A stretch of DNA of 64,000 nt from UBA668 sp039796575. Its GTDB lineage: Bacteria > Actinomycetota > Acidimicrobiia > Acidimicrobiales > Ilumatobacteraceae. The position numbers and the translations under genes are program-made. Of the stretch, positions 42,347-50,316 are shown piece after piece. Each line of letters begins with the position of its first letter. The stretch's first letter is position 1. The stretch covers positions 1-64,000 of the forward strand of contig JBDKJP010000078.1 of the NCBI GenBank assembly GCA_039796575.1. Direction: 5' to 3'. Below the pieces are notes generated by a model. That model saw only the letters and a list, made by a program, of their open reading frames with translations. It did not search any database and was not told the origin of the DNA.

Positions 42347-42577
42347 TCACCCGCGCTGTTCGGGCGGCCGCAGGTCGACCCGCAGCACCAGGAACCCGTC
42401 CTCGATGCTGCCGACGGCGTCACCCACCATGGCGAAGTCGCGGAAGTCGATCTGCGCCTGGCGCACGAAGTTGGCCCGCTCGTCGCCCGCCACGGGCGGC
42501 AACGGGCGCTGCTTCACGGCGTGGGCGCGTTCACGGAAACGGGCGGTCATCGCCTCGACGTCGAAGGTGTCAGCCAT
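42347..42577 (-). CDS. Small hypothetical protein (76 residues)
   Basis: A 76-residue charged protein (MADTFDVEAMTARFRERAHA then FRDFAMVGDAVGSIEDGFLV). A helical N-terminus is followed by a short beta-rich end with the motif GFLVLRVDLRPP. I do not recognise the family. A TACGGT -10 box lies 6 nt before ATG 42577, supporting a real leaderless gene. It sits between the tRNA promoter and the acidic membrane protein gene on the same strand. Confidence 0.65.
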   Translation of the reverse strand: MADTFDVEAMTARFRERAHAVKQRPLPPVAGDERANFVRQAQIDFRDFAMVGDAVGSIEDGFLVLRVDLRPPEQRG

Positions 42578-42610
42578 GCGACCACCGTACCCGCCGCACC
42601 GGGAGCGCGG

Positions 42611-43357
42611 TCAGTCGATCTGGAGGCGGAGCAGCGGATCGATGGGGACCGGCGTGGGGTCGGCATCGACCGCTTCGTCGGCTGCCTCGTCGACGGCCTC
42701 CGTCCGCTTCGGTGCGGTGTCGACGGTGATGATGGTCGGCCGGGGCGGGACGGCCTCGGCGATGGCCACCAGTTCGAGCTGCTCGGGCTCCTCGGCGGCC
42801 TCGGCGACCGGCTCGGCCACCGGCTCGGCGAACGGTTCCTCCGCTGCATCGACGACCTCGGCGTCGACGACGGCGTCCGCTTCGGGCTCATCGGCGGCGG
42901 CCTTCGGCTCCTCGACGGCCTCGACGGCCTCGGGCGCGGGCGCGGCGACGGGCTCGACGACTGGCGCGGCCTCCGGGGCCGGGACCGCTGCGTCGGGGTC
43001 GAGCAGGTCGTCGAAGTTCTGCGGGTCGTCGCGGGTCATCACCGACTCGAGGTCGATGTGCGCCGCGGCCGCTGCCTCGTCGGCGACGTCGTCGGTCTCG
43101 TGTGCAGGTCGGGCGGCATCGAGACGGCGGCGGCGGTCGTTGAAGTCGCTGCGCCACCAGCGGCGGCTGCCCATCACCTCGAGCGGGCCCAGCGCGGGGT
43201 GCTCGACCTTGGCGTTGCGCCACCACATCCAGGTGCCGACACCGAGCGCCACGGCCACCAGCAGCAGGCCACCGGCCGCGAGGTAGATGATGCGGGCGTT
43301 CTCGGGGTCGTCGAACGTGCCGTCCGCGAAGATGCCGGCCGTCGTCCACACGCTCAC
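42611..43357 (-). CDS. Single-pass membrane protein with acidic Pro/Ala/Glu/Val-rich tail
   Basis: The 248-residue protein has one TM helix near residues 22-44 (IIYLAAGGLLLVAVALGVGT), a short basic segment (GSRRWWRSDFNDRRRRLDAA) and then a long acidic low-complexity region with AEPVAEPVAEAAEEPE-like repeats. The basic cytoplasmic side suggests the tail is inside the cell. No enzyme motif is visible. The GTG at 43357 is preferred because upstream in-frame codons run into the divergent gene's promoter region. The family is unknown. Confidence 0.65.
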   Translation of the reverse strand: MSVWTTAGIFADGTFDDPENARIIYLAAGGLLLVAVALGVGTWMWWRNAKVEHPALGPLEVMGSRRWWRSDFNDRRRRLDAARPAHETDDVADEAAAAAHIDLESVMTRDDPQNFDDLLDPDAAVPAPEAAPVVEPVAAPAPEAVEAVEEPKAAADEPEADAVVDAEVVDAAEEPFAEPVAEPVAEAAEEPEQLELVAIAEAVPPRPTIITVDTAPKRTEAVDEAADEAVDADPTPVPIDPLLRLQID

Positions 43358-43437
43358 GGGCCACAGTGTCGCACGCGAATGCACCCTTCCACCTGCCACG
43401 TCGTGCGAAACCTGCCACGATCGGCCAAGCTGTCGGC

Positions 43438-43845
43438 GTGGACATCGTCTGGTTCCTGCTCTTCGCGGCCTTCATGGGCGGGCTGTGGGTGCTCGCGTAC
43501 CGCATGGAGCCGCACTACTCGTCGAAGGACGGCGAGCGGTTCCTGTGCAACGGGCAGGAGATCATCGACGGGCAGCCCATCGGCCGGAAGCGTGAGACGC
43601 GCGTGCTGGTGTTGTCCGACGGCGTGCTCAACATCTCGCAGAAGCGGCGGATGCGGCGCACCAACGAGCGGTGGGCGTTGATCGGGAAGTCGCCCGAGCC
43701 GCCGAAGGGCAAGCAGATCTACCTGCTCCAGCAGTTCAACGACGGCAAGTGGCTGCCCGAGCAGATGGCGTTGCACATCCCGTCGAAGAGCCGGGTGGTG
43801 CCGGTGCTCGACCGGCTGCTCGAGCGCACCGCCAAGACCCGCTGA
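43438..43845 (+). CDS. Small membrane-anchored protein (135 residues)
   Basis: An N-terminal hydrophobic helix (VDIVWFLLFAAFMGGLWVLA) is followed by a soluble beta-rich domain of about 110 residues (KRETRVLVLSDGVLNISQKR, ERWALIGKSPEPPKG). I do not recognise the family. The GTG at 43438 starts right at the TM helix. It is convergent with metX, with 18 nt between the stops. Confidence 0.65.
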   Translation: MDIVWFLLFAAFMGGLWVLAYRMEPHYSSKDGERFLCNGQEIIDGQPIGRKRETRVLVLSDGVLNISQKRRMRRTNERWALIGKSPEPPKGKQIYLLQQFNDGKWLPEQMALHIPSKSRVVPVLDRLLERTAKTR

Positions 43846-43863
43846 CCGCGACCGAGGCCGCGC

Positions 43864-45051
43864 TCAGCCGCCGACGGGCAGTTGGTCGAGGAACGCCTTC
43901 AGCGGCGGACCGACCTGCTCGAGGTTGATGAGGAACGCGTCGTGACCGTGGGGTGAATCGATCTCGACGTAGTCGCTCTTCGTGCCACCGGCCAGCAACA
44001 GGTCGTGGATCTGCCGCTGCTGGTAGGTCGGGTAGAGGATGTCGCTGTTGATGCCCATCACCAGCGCCGGCGACGCCACACGGGCCATCGCCGGGCCGAG
44101 CCCGTTGCGGCCGCGACCCACGTCGTGCAGGTCCATCGCCTTGCCGATGATGAGGTAGCTGTTGGTGTCGAACCGGCGCACCAGCTTGTCGCCGTGGTAG
44201 TCGAGGTAGCGCTCGACCTCGAACCGCTGCCACAGGTCGAGCGAGTCGTGCAGCGTGGCACCGTCGGCGAGCTCGCGGCCGAACCGGTCGGTGAACACGT
44301 TGTCGCTGCGGAACGTCACCTGGGCCACCATCCGCGCCGTGGCCAGGCCCTCCCACGGGCCGTCGCCCTCGGGCGCGTGGTAGTAGTCGCCCCCACGCCA
44401 CTTCGGGTCCATGCGGATGGCGCGACGACCGATGGCACCCCAGGCGATCTGCTGCGCACTCGCCTGCGTGCACGTGGCGATGGGCGAGACGCCACCCACT
44501 CGGTCGGGGAACGTGATGGCCCACTCGAGCACCTGCATGCCGCCCATCGAACCGCCGACCACGGCGTGCCAGCGGCGGATGCCGAGATGGTCGGCGAGGC
44601 GAGCCTCGGCGCGCACCATGTCGCGGATGGTGATGACCGGGAAGCGGCTGCCGTACGGCCGGCCGTCGTCGGGGTGCGGTGAGGCCGGGCCGGTGCTCCC
44701 CTGGCAGCCGCCGAGCACGTTGACGCACACCACGAACCAGCGGTCGGTGTCGACGGCCATGCCGGGCCCGACCGCGCCCTCCCACCAGCCGGGTTGGGTG
44801 TCGCCCTCGTCGGGTGCGGCGGCAGCGTGGCTGTCGCCGGTCCAGGCGTGACACAGGAGGACGGCGTTGCTGCCGTCGGGGGCGAGCGTGCCCCAGGTCT
44901 CGTAGGCGAGCGTGAGGTCGCGCAGCGTGGCGCCGCCCTCCAACGCGAACGGACGGTCGAGCGTGAAGAACCGGCGCGCGCCGACGGGGTGGCCGGGCAT
45001 CCAGGCACCCGTCACTGGGTGCGGTCGCCCGGGGCGTGGCAGCCCGGTCAT
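43864..45051 (-). CDS. metX: Homoserine O-acetyltransferase
   Basis: The 395-residue alpha/beta-hydrolase-fold acyltransferase has LAYETWGTLAPDGSNAVLLC near the N-terminus, the nucleophile elbow VVGGSMGGMQVLEW with catalytic Ser, Asp in the GINSDILYP region and the C-terminal His in SPHGHDAFL. It acetylates (or succinylates, which sequence cannot decide) L-homoserine in methionine synthesis, in the cytoplasm. ATG 45051 follows a strong GAAGGAGG ribosome site. A SAM riboswitch in the 5' leader indicates repression by S-adenosylmethionine. No metY is in the window. Confidence 0.95.
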   Translation of the reverse strand: MTGLPRPGRPHPVTGAWMPGHPVGARRFFTLDRPFALEGGATLRDLTLAYETWGTLAPDGSNAVLLCHAWTGDSHAAAAPDEGDTQPGWWEGAVGPGMAVDTDRWFVVCVNVLGGCQGSTGPASPHPDDGRPYGSRFPVITIRDMVRAEARLADHLGIRRWHAVVGGSMGGMQVLEWAITFPDRVGGVSPIATCTQASAQQIAWGAIGRRAIRMDPKWRGGDYYHAPEGDGPWEGLATARMVAQVTFRSDNVFTDRFGRELADGATLHDSLDLWQRFEVERYLDYHGDKLVRRFDTNSYLIIGKAMDLHDVGRGRNGLGPAMARVASPALVMGINSDILYPTYQQRQIHDLLLAGGTKSDYVEIDSPHGHDAFLINLEQVGPPLKAFLDQLPVGG

Positions 45052-45129
45052 GGTTCCTCCTTCGTCGCGTTCGTGGTGGTCGGTCTCACGTCGCACGAGG
45101 GAAGCGTTTGTTGCCAGGGATGACCTGGC

Positions 45130-45241
45130 CACATCCCCGTCGCCCCGAAGGGCTTTGGGAAGGCACCGTGGGGCTTCCACCCCGGTTGCCGGATCCCGGC
45201 ACCACCGACGGATCGGTGCTGACGGGCTCGCTCGTGATGCG
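45130..45241 (-). promoter_or_regulatory. SAM riboswitch aptamer (SAM-I/SAM-IV type) controlling metX
   Basis: The leader RNA shows the clan core: ATCACGAG at the 5' side (45231-45238), CCGGCAACC at 45183-45191 and GGTGCCTTCCC at 45157-45167. P1 pairs CGCATC (45236-45241) with GATGTG (45130-45135). A GCCC-TTCG-GGGC hairpin fits P4. It lies about 80 nt upstream of metX. The exact subclass (I or IV) cannot be settled by eye. Confidence 0.85.
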
Positions 45242-45252
45242 TGTCGGCGGGA

Positions 45253-45258
45253 ACCCTA
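45253..45258 (-). promoter_or_regulatory. -10 box for the metX riboswitch transcript
   Basis: On the minus strand TAGGGT lies 11 nt before the predicted P1 strand of the riboswitch, placing the transcription start at the edge of the aptamer. It is just downstream of the preceding gene's stop at 45266. Confidence 0.5.
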
Positions 45259-45265
45259 GCAACCC

Positions 45266-46126
45266 TCAGGGGCGGAAACGCTGCTCCGATTCGACGTGGG
45301 TGCGCAGTTCGACGATCTCGCCGAACTCCTCGAAGTCGACGAGGTAGCCGAGGTGGTCGCGCAGGCTGCCCTCTTCGCGCAGCACCTCGAGCGAACGCTG
45401 CACGGCCTTCGCCATCGTGAACAGCGCCGACAGCGGGCTGACGATGAGGAAGAAGCCGAGCTCGGCGAGCTCCTTGGGCGTGAGCAACGGGGTGCGGCCG
45501 GTCTCGACCATGTTCGCGACGAGCGTGATGTCGGGCAGCGCGGCGGCGATGCGCTCGAGCTCCTCGATGGTCTCGGGTGCCTCGACGAACAGCGCGTCGA
45601 CGCCGGTGTCGCGGGCCATCTTCGCCCGCTCGATGGCCTCGTCGAGCCCGATGGCGGCCCGGGCGTCGGTGCGGGCGGTGATGTGCAGGTCGTTCGAGGC
45701 GTGCACGGCGGCCTTCAACTTCGCCAGCCAGTCGGCGCGCTCGATGACCTGCTTCCCGGCCATGTGGCCACAGCGCTTCGGCCACACCTGGTCCTCGAGG
45801 AACAGGCCGGACGCGCCGGCCTGCTGCCACAGGTCGACGGTGCGCATCGTGTTGAGCGGATTGCCGTAGCCCGTGTCGGCGTCGACCACGACTTCGAGCT
45901 CCGGGTTCGCGCTGCACACCCGCCGCGCCACCTCGGCCATCTCGGTCTGCGTGAGGTAGCCGTAGTCGGGCAGGCCGAGCAACGTGCCGCTCACCGCGTA
46001 GCCGCTGAGGAACACGGTGCCGAACCCGGCCTGTGCCGCGAGGCGGGCCGAGAGCGCATCCCACACGCCGGGCATCAACACGGACTCGGAGGCCGACAGC
46101 CGCCAGCGGAGGGTGGTTCCAGTCAT
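45266..46126 (-). CDS. Isocitrate lyase/PEP mutase family enzyme
   Basis: The 286-residue TIM-barrel enzyme has the family's catalytic loop PKRCGHMAGK with the active-site Cys, and the metal/substrate segment VVVDADTGYGNPLN near residues 75-90. Members include 2-methylisocitrate lyase, dimethylmalate lyase, oxaloacetate decarboxylases and PEP mutase. KRCGH favours a C-C lyase over a mutase. A perfect palindromic operator (site E) lies upstream, tying it to the carnitine-region regulon by motif. The leaderless start at 46126 follows TACGAT by 7 nt. The substrate is uncertain. Confidence 0.87.
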   Translation of the reverse strand: MTGTTLRWRLSASESVLMPGVWDALSARLAAQAGFGTVFLSGYAVSGTLLGLPDYGYLTQTEMAEVARRVCSANPELEVVVDADTGYGNPLNTMRTVDLWQQAGASGLFLEDQVWPKRCGHMAGKQVIERADWLAKLKAAVHASNDLHITARTDARAAIGLDEAIERAKMARDTGVDALFVEAPETIEELERIAAALPDITLVANMVETGRTPLLTPKELAELGFFLIVSPLSALFTMAKAVQRSLEVLREEGSLRDHLGYLVDFEEFGEIVELRTHVESEQRFRP

Positions 46127-46168
46127 CGCAGGGATCGTAGTCGGGGGCGGTGTGCACGGGCCCTGGTG

Positions 46169-46186
46169 GCTGACCGATCGGTCAGC
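46169..46186. promoter_or_regulatory. Perfect palindromic operator (site E)
   Basis: GCTGACCGATCGGTCAGC is an 18-nt perfect palindrome. It sits about 30 nt upstream of the -10 box (46134-46139) of the lyase gene and before the divergent SET gene. It is the most symmetric member of the CTGACCG site family and typical of TetR-type operators. Confidence 0.65.
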
Positions 46187-46264
46187 CTGACTGATCCGCG
46201 CATCAACCGCACTGACGCATCAGCGAGTAGACGCGACGCGCGCGGACCGACAGGATGGCCGGCG

Positions 46265-46795
46265 ATGGGTGTCTGCTATCTCACTCCGAAGGCGCACACC
46301 GCGCCCCATGGCCAGGCCGGTCACGGCGCGTTCGCGACCGAGCACATCGACGCCGGCGAGGTCATCGCCGCGTTCGGCGGGCGGTGCGTCAGCCGCAACG
46401 AGCTCGACCTGTTGCCGCTCGACCAGCAGTCGCGCAGCATCCAGATCGAGGAGACCCTCTACCTGGCGGGCGCACCCGAGCCGGAGCCGGCCGACTGCGT
46501 GCGCCACTCGTGCGAACCGAACTGCGGGATGCAGGGCAACACCATCGTGGTGGCGCTGCGCGACATCGCCGCGGGTGAGGCGCTCACGTACGACTTCGCG
46601 ATGAGCGACGGCAGCGACTACGACGAGTTCGAGTGCGGGTGCGGCTCCCCGCACTGCCGCGGCAAGGTCACCGGCAACGACTGGATGCTGCCCGAGTTGC
46701 AGCTGCGGTACCGGGGCTCGTTCAGCCCGTACCTCGCCCAGCGCATCGCGTCGCTGGTCAGCGCCGGTGCCGAGCGCCGCGCATTCGCGTACTGA
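46265..46795 (+). CDS. SET-domain protein
   Basis: The 176-residue protein contains a compact SET domain: GHGAFATEHIDAGEVI at the start, the SAM-binding RHSCEPNCG, then GEALTYDFAMSD and a post-SET-like Cys cluster (FECGCGSPHCRG) that can bind zinc. Eukaryotic SET proteins methylate lysines. Bacterial ones are less common and may modify chromatin-like or ribosomal proteins. No pre-SET domain is present. ATG 46265 is the best start. A lysine-rich tail protein at 21178 is a speculative type of substrate. Confidence 0.82.
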   Translation: MGVCYLTPKAHTAPHGQAGHGAFATEHIDAGEVIAAFGGRCVSRNELDLLPLDQQSRSIQIEETLYLAGAPEPEPADCVRHSCEPNCGMQGNTIVVALRDIAAGEALTYDFAMSDGSDYDEFECGCGSPHCRGKVTGNDWMLPELQLRYRGSFSPYLAQRIASLVSAGAERRAFAY

Positions 46796-46851
46796 CGCAT
46801 CGCTCAGGCCCGCGCCCGGGCCCTCATCACGGTGGGCTACCTTGACCGTCC

Positions 46852-48063
46852 ATGCGATTGCTCGTCATCGGCGCGGGAGGTGTCGGGTCGTCGATCGTGT
46901 CCATCGCCGCCCGGCGTGAGGTCTTCGAACAGATCGTGGTGGCCGACGTGGATGCCGCCCGGGCCGCGCGTGCCGCGGCCCGAACGGGCGACACCCGGGT
47001 CGTCGGCACGCGGGTCGATGCGAGCGACAAGCTCGACCTGATCGAGCTCGCCCGCACGTCGAAGGCCGACGTGGTCATCAACGCGTGCGACCCACGGTTC
47101 AACCCGCCGATCTTCGAGGCGGCGTTCGAGGCCGGCTGCCACTACCTCGACATGGCGATGAACCTGTCGGTCCCCCACCCCACCGACCCGTACAACACGC
47201 CGGGCGTGATGTTGGGCGAGGCGCAGTGGGCGATGGCATCGAATTGGGAGGAGCGCGATCAGCTCGCGCTCGTCGGCATGGGCGTGGAGCCCGGCTTCAG
47301 CGACGTCGTGGCCCGCTACGCGGCCGACCACCTGTTCAGCCGCGTCGACGAGATCGGCGTGCGCGACGGGGCCGATCTGGTCATCGACGGCTTCCCGTTC
47401 GCGCCCACGTTCAGCATCTGGACCACCATCGAGGAGTGCCTGAACCCGCCCATCATCTGGGAGAAGGACCGCGGCTGGTTCACCACCGCACCGTTCAGCG
47501 AGCCCGAGGTGTTCGAGTTCCCCGAGGGCATCGGCGCGCTCGGCTGTGTGAACGTGGAGCACGAGGAAGTGCTGCTGATGCCGCGCTGGATCGACGTCGG
47601 CCGCGTCACGTTCAAGTACGGCCTCGGCGACGAGTTCATCGACGTGCTGAAGACACTGCACCTCCTCGGCCTCGACTCCACCAAGCCGGTCAGCGTGCGC
47701 GGCGTGGAGGTGTCGCCCCGCGACGTCGTGGCCGCGGTGCTGCCGAACCCGGCCGAGCTCGGCGACCGCATGCGCGGCCGTACCTGCGCCGGCTCGCTGG
47801 TCACCGGGCTCGGCAAGGACGGCAACCCGCGACGCACCTACCTGTACCAGGTGGTCGACAACGAGTGGACGATGCGCGAGTACGGCCATCAGGCCGTGGT
47901 GTGGCAGACCGCCGTGCACCCCGTGGTGGCACTCGAACTGCTCGCCACCGGCGAGTGGAAGGGCAACGGCGTGAAGGGCCCGGAGGCGTTCGACGCCGTG
48001 CCGTTCCTGCAGTTGCTGAACGAGCACGGTGCGCCTTGGGCGATGGAAGAACGTCCGCTCTAG
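46852..48063 (+). CDS. Saccharopine dehydrogenase-like NAD(P)-dependent oxidoreductase
   Basis: The 403-residue protein has an N-terminal Rossmann fold (LLVIGAGGVGSSIVSIAARR) with Asp at the end of strand 2 (VVADVD), favouring NAD, and the family segment NACDPRFNPPIFEAAFEAG. The C-terminal half carries GMGVEPGFSDVVARY. The family includes saccharopine dehydrogenases and carboxynorspermidine synthases; the reaction is not certain here. A TACCTT -10 box 8 nt before ATG 46852 implies a leaderless mRNA. The next small gene's -10 box contains this gene's stop. Confidence 0.85.
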   Translation: MRLLVIGAGGVGSSIVSIAARREVFEQIVVADVDAARAARAAARTGDTRVVGTRVDASDKLDLIELARTSKADVVINACDPRFNPPIFEAAFEAGCHYLDMAMNLSVPHPTDPYNTPGVMLGEAQWAMASNWEERDQLALVGMGVEPGFSDVVARYAADHLFSRVDEIGVRDGADLVIDGFPFAPTFSIWTTIEECLNPPIIWEKDRGWFTTAPFSEPEVFEFPEGIGALGCVNVEHEEVLLMPRWIDVGRVTFKYGLGDEFIDVLKTLHLLGLDSTKPVSVRGVEVSPRDVVAAVLPNPAELGDRMRGRTCAGSLVTGLGKDGNPRRTYLYQVVDNEWTMREYGHQAVVWQTAVHPVVALELLATGEWKGNGVKGPEAFDAVPFLQLLNEHGAPWAMEERPL

Positions 48064-48073
48064 GCTCGTCGTC

Positions 48074-48313
48074 GTGACGGCTCTGAAGAAGCGCGACGTC
48101 GAGGTGTTGCTCGATCGCTACGACACCGACCCGGTGGCAGCGCTCACCGACGCGCTGCGCGTGGCGCTCGACCGGCCCGACCTCGACTTCACCGCGCTGG
48201 TGAAGCTGGCCGGGTTCACGTGTGCGCGCCGCATCCGGCTGCAGGCGCAGGAGACGGCCGCGCTCGACGAACTGCTCGCCGAGCTCAACGAGATGCGCAC
48301 CCTGTCGTCCTGA
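48074..48313 (+). CDS. Small helical protein (79 residues)
   Basis: A 79-residue helical protein (VTALKKRDVEVLLDRYDTDP then LAGFTCARRIRLQAQETAAL) with no recognised domain. The GTG at 48074 is 7 nt after TAGGCT, a -10 box that includes the stop codon of the upstream gene. It may be a regulator or a subunit; I cannot assign it. It ends next to a strong terminator hairpin. Confidence 0.65.
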   Translation: MTALKKRDVEVLLDRYDTDPVAALTDALRVALDRPDLDFTALVKLAGFTCARRIRLQAQETAALDELLAELNEMRTLSS

Positions 48314-48314
48314 T

Positions 48315-48353
48315 GGGTGCTTCCGTGCGGCGCTGCGCCGCACGAAAGCACCC
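48315..48353. terminator. 18-bp hairpin between convergent genes
   Basis: The arms pair over 18 positions with one mismatch and a CTG triloop. It follows the 79-residue gene by 1 nt and precedes the DCC gene stop (48366), so it can serve both strands. Confidence 0.8.
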
Positions 48354-48365
48354 AACGGAGAACGG

Positions 48366-48758
48366 TCAGGTGCGCGTGCGGAGGTCGCACGCCGGGGTGC
48401 CACCCGGCAGACGGTGGCGGTTCTTCGCCACCCAGCGGTAGGCCACGCCGCTGAGCCAGTGGATGCCGGGCACCCGCATCACGGCCCCGAGCAGCCACCA
48501 CCCGCGACCGGCGCCGAGCAACAGCATGCTCACGGCGTCCTCGCCCGAGTAGACGTGGCGATCGCGGGCCACGTACTGCACCGCCGCTTCGCATTGGGCG
48601 GCGGTGAGGTCGAGTACGGCGAGATCGGTGAACTGGTACGGCGACACCTGGGGCATGCGGCCGATCCACCGCTGACCGAACCGCACCGACGAGCTGCAGA
48701 ACGCGCAGTCGCCGTCGAACACCAGCAGCGGCAGCGCGATGGTGGGCTCAGTCGACAT
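48366..48758 (-). CDS. DCC-family thiol-disulfide oxidoreductase-like protein (DUF393)
   Basis: The 130-residue protein has the DCC motif near the N-terminus (LLVFDGDCAFCSSSVRF, DGxCxxC) that defines DUF393. The C-terminal half is hydrophobic and aromatic (GWWLLGAVMRVPGIHWLSGV), suggesting membrane association. The function is presumed redox. It overlaps the DUF4262 gene by 11 nt and is the last gene of a three-gene minus-strand operon. Confidence 0.85.
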   Translation of the reverse strand: MSTEPTIALPLLVFDGDCAFCSSSVRFGQRWIGRMPQVSPYQFTDLAVLDLTAAQCEAAVQYVARDRHVYSGEDAVSMLLLGAGRGWWLLGAVMRVPGIHWLSGVAYRWVAKNRHRLPGGTPACDLRTRT

Positions 48759-49230
48759 CGGCCACCACGGGCTGCGCCAGCACCATCCGCCGGTCGAACC
48801 CGGCCTCGGTGGGGAGGAAGCCGTTGCGGTCGGGCCACAGCAGCTGCACCGCCGCGAAGGGCGCTCCCTTGCGCCACGCCACCGCTGTGCCGAGGAGCTC
48901 GGTCACCATCTCGTCGGCGATGGGCGCGAACCGGCAGCGCAGGTCGTTGTCGAACAGGCCGACGAGATCGGTGCCCAACGGGATCTCGGTGCCGCCGCGC
49001 AGCATGTCGGCGATCATGTCGAACAGCCCGCGGGCCGTGGCCGGAGTGAGCCCGAACACCACCACCTCCGGGAAGCCGAACGCCTCGGGGTAGCCGATCG
49101 TGTACACGTAACCGGCGAGCGGCGGGTCGGTGTCGGTGCGTGCAGCGACCGGTTCCATCGCCCACCCGTGGGTCTCGACCATCCACTCGATCTTCTCCGC
49201 GTGCGGAATGTGGAAGTCGGGCAGCTCCAT
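48748..49230 (-). CDS. DUF4262 protein
   Basis: The 160-residue protein has the DUF4262 hallmarks YVYTIGYPEAFGFPEVVVFG and a C-terminal LLWPDRNGFLP segment. The biochemical role of the family is not known to me. It starts 2 nt after the stop of the aminoglycoside-phosphotransferase-like gene, so it is translated from the same mRNA. Confidence 0.82.
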   Translation of the reverse strand: MELPDFHIPHAEKIEWMVETHGWAMEPVAARTDTDPPLAGYVYTIGYPEAFGFPEVVVFGLTPATARGLFDMIADMLRGGTEIPLGTDLVGLFDNDLRCRFAPIADEMVTELLGTAVAWRKGAPFAAVQLLWPDRNGFLPTEAGFDRRMVLAQPVVADVD

Positions 49231-49232
49231 CG

Positions 49233-50267
49233 TCAGATCAGGCTCTCGCTGTGCAGGTCGAGCGCGTGCCGCACGTGACGCGTGGCCATGGCCGCGAACA
49301 TCGCTTCGCTGCGGTCGCTGCTGCCGACGATCTGCGAGGCGACCACGGCCATGATGACGCCGCCGAACGCGTCGCGCGAGTACTGCTGGAAGAACTCGGC
49401 CTCGTCGACGGTGACGCCGTACGCGGACAGCGCCTCGAGGTACTCGGCCACGAGCTCACGCTCGATCTCCTTGCGCACATTCGGCCACGGGCCCGCGCCC
49501 ATGAAGTACGCGACGTCGCCACTGGCGGGGCCGTGACCGGGCGTCTGCCAGTCGACCACCGCGATCGGGTGCCCGCCCTGCTCGCCACCGAACATCAGGT
49601 TGTCGAGCCGGTAGTCGCCGTGGGTGACCGTGCCGGGCAGCGAGCGACCTGCGATCCAGTCGGGGATGCGGTCGCCGAACCGCTCGACCAGTGCGATGCC
49701 GTCGGCGTCGAGGTACTTGGAGTACACGCCGAGGAAGCCGGGCACGAACATGGTCCAGATCATGTGCAGCCGCTCGGCCGACTCGGCGTCGCGACGCTCG
49801 AGGAACTCGATGTCGGCGAGGGTGGGGTCGCCCCAGCGCGGCCCGTGCAGGCGTGCCAGCTCGAGCACCGAACGACGCGCGAGGTCGGCGGTGCAACCCG
49901 TGATCTGGTTGCCCTGCTCGGCGGGCGAGAGGTCCTCCAGCAACAGCACGAAGTCGCCGTCGTCGGGGTGCCATTCGCCGTGGTAGCAGCGAGCCACGCA
50001 GATGTCGACCGTCGGCGCGATCTGGTTGTAGAACTTCACCTCGCGCTCGTAGTTGCGCAGCGAGATGCCGGTGGCGCGACTGGTGGGGTCGGGCGACGGC
50101 AGCTTGGCGATGATGCTGCTCGGCAGGCCCGAACCGTCGGGCACGTCGAGCGTGTACCGCACGTTCATGCCCACCAGGCCGTCGCCGATGCGGCGATCGG
50201 ACGTGATGGTGACGGGCGCGCCGAGCACGCCGCTGAGCCATTCCGAGGTGATCTGTTCCGGTTCCAT
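49233..50267 (-). CDS. Aminoglycoside phosphotransferase (APH)/choline-kinase-like family protein
   Basis: A 344-residue kinase-fold protein. VTHGDYRLDNLMFGG gives the Brenner motif (HGDxxxxN) with the catalytic Asp, and VVDWQTPGHGPASGDVAYF supplies the metal-binding Asp. The N-lobe contains SIIAKLPSPDP with the likely ATP-binding Lys. Such proteins phosphorylate small alcohols or sugars; the ecdysteroid-kinase/acyl-CoA-dehydrogenase-associated branch is similar. Resistance activity should not be assumed. It is the first gene of the operon with DUF4262 and DCC. Confidence 0.82.
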   Translation of the reverse strand: MEPEQITSEWLSGVLGAPVTITSDRRIGDGLVGMNVRYTLDVPDGSGLPSSIIAKLPSPDPTSRATGISLRNYEREVKFYNQIAPTVDICVARCYHGEWHPDDGDFVLLLEDLSPAEQGNQITGCTADLARRSVLELARLHGPRWGDPTLADIEFLERRDAESAERLHMIWTMFVPGFLGVYSKYLDADGIALVERFGDRIPDWIAGRSLPGTVTHGDYRLDNLMFGGEQGGHPIAVVDWQTPGHGPASGDVAYFMGAGPWPNVRKEIERELVAEYLEALSAYGVTVDEAEFFQQYSRDAFGGVIMAVVASQIVGSSDRSEAMFAAMATRHVRHALDLHSESLI

Positions 50268-50316
50268 CGGAGGCCGACCGTAGCCCCGCGGCACGACCTC
50301 TGGCACAGTGGGCACC

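Noticed and set aside
42611..43357. AEPVAEPVAE-type coding repeats as a DNA repeat element
   Set aside because: The repeats are low-complexity protein sequence with varied codons, not a mobile or structured DNA element.
45052..45180. An upstream start for metX at 45180
   Set aside because: It would translate through the SAM riboswitch, while ATG 45051 has a strong GAAGGAGG ribosome site.
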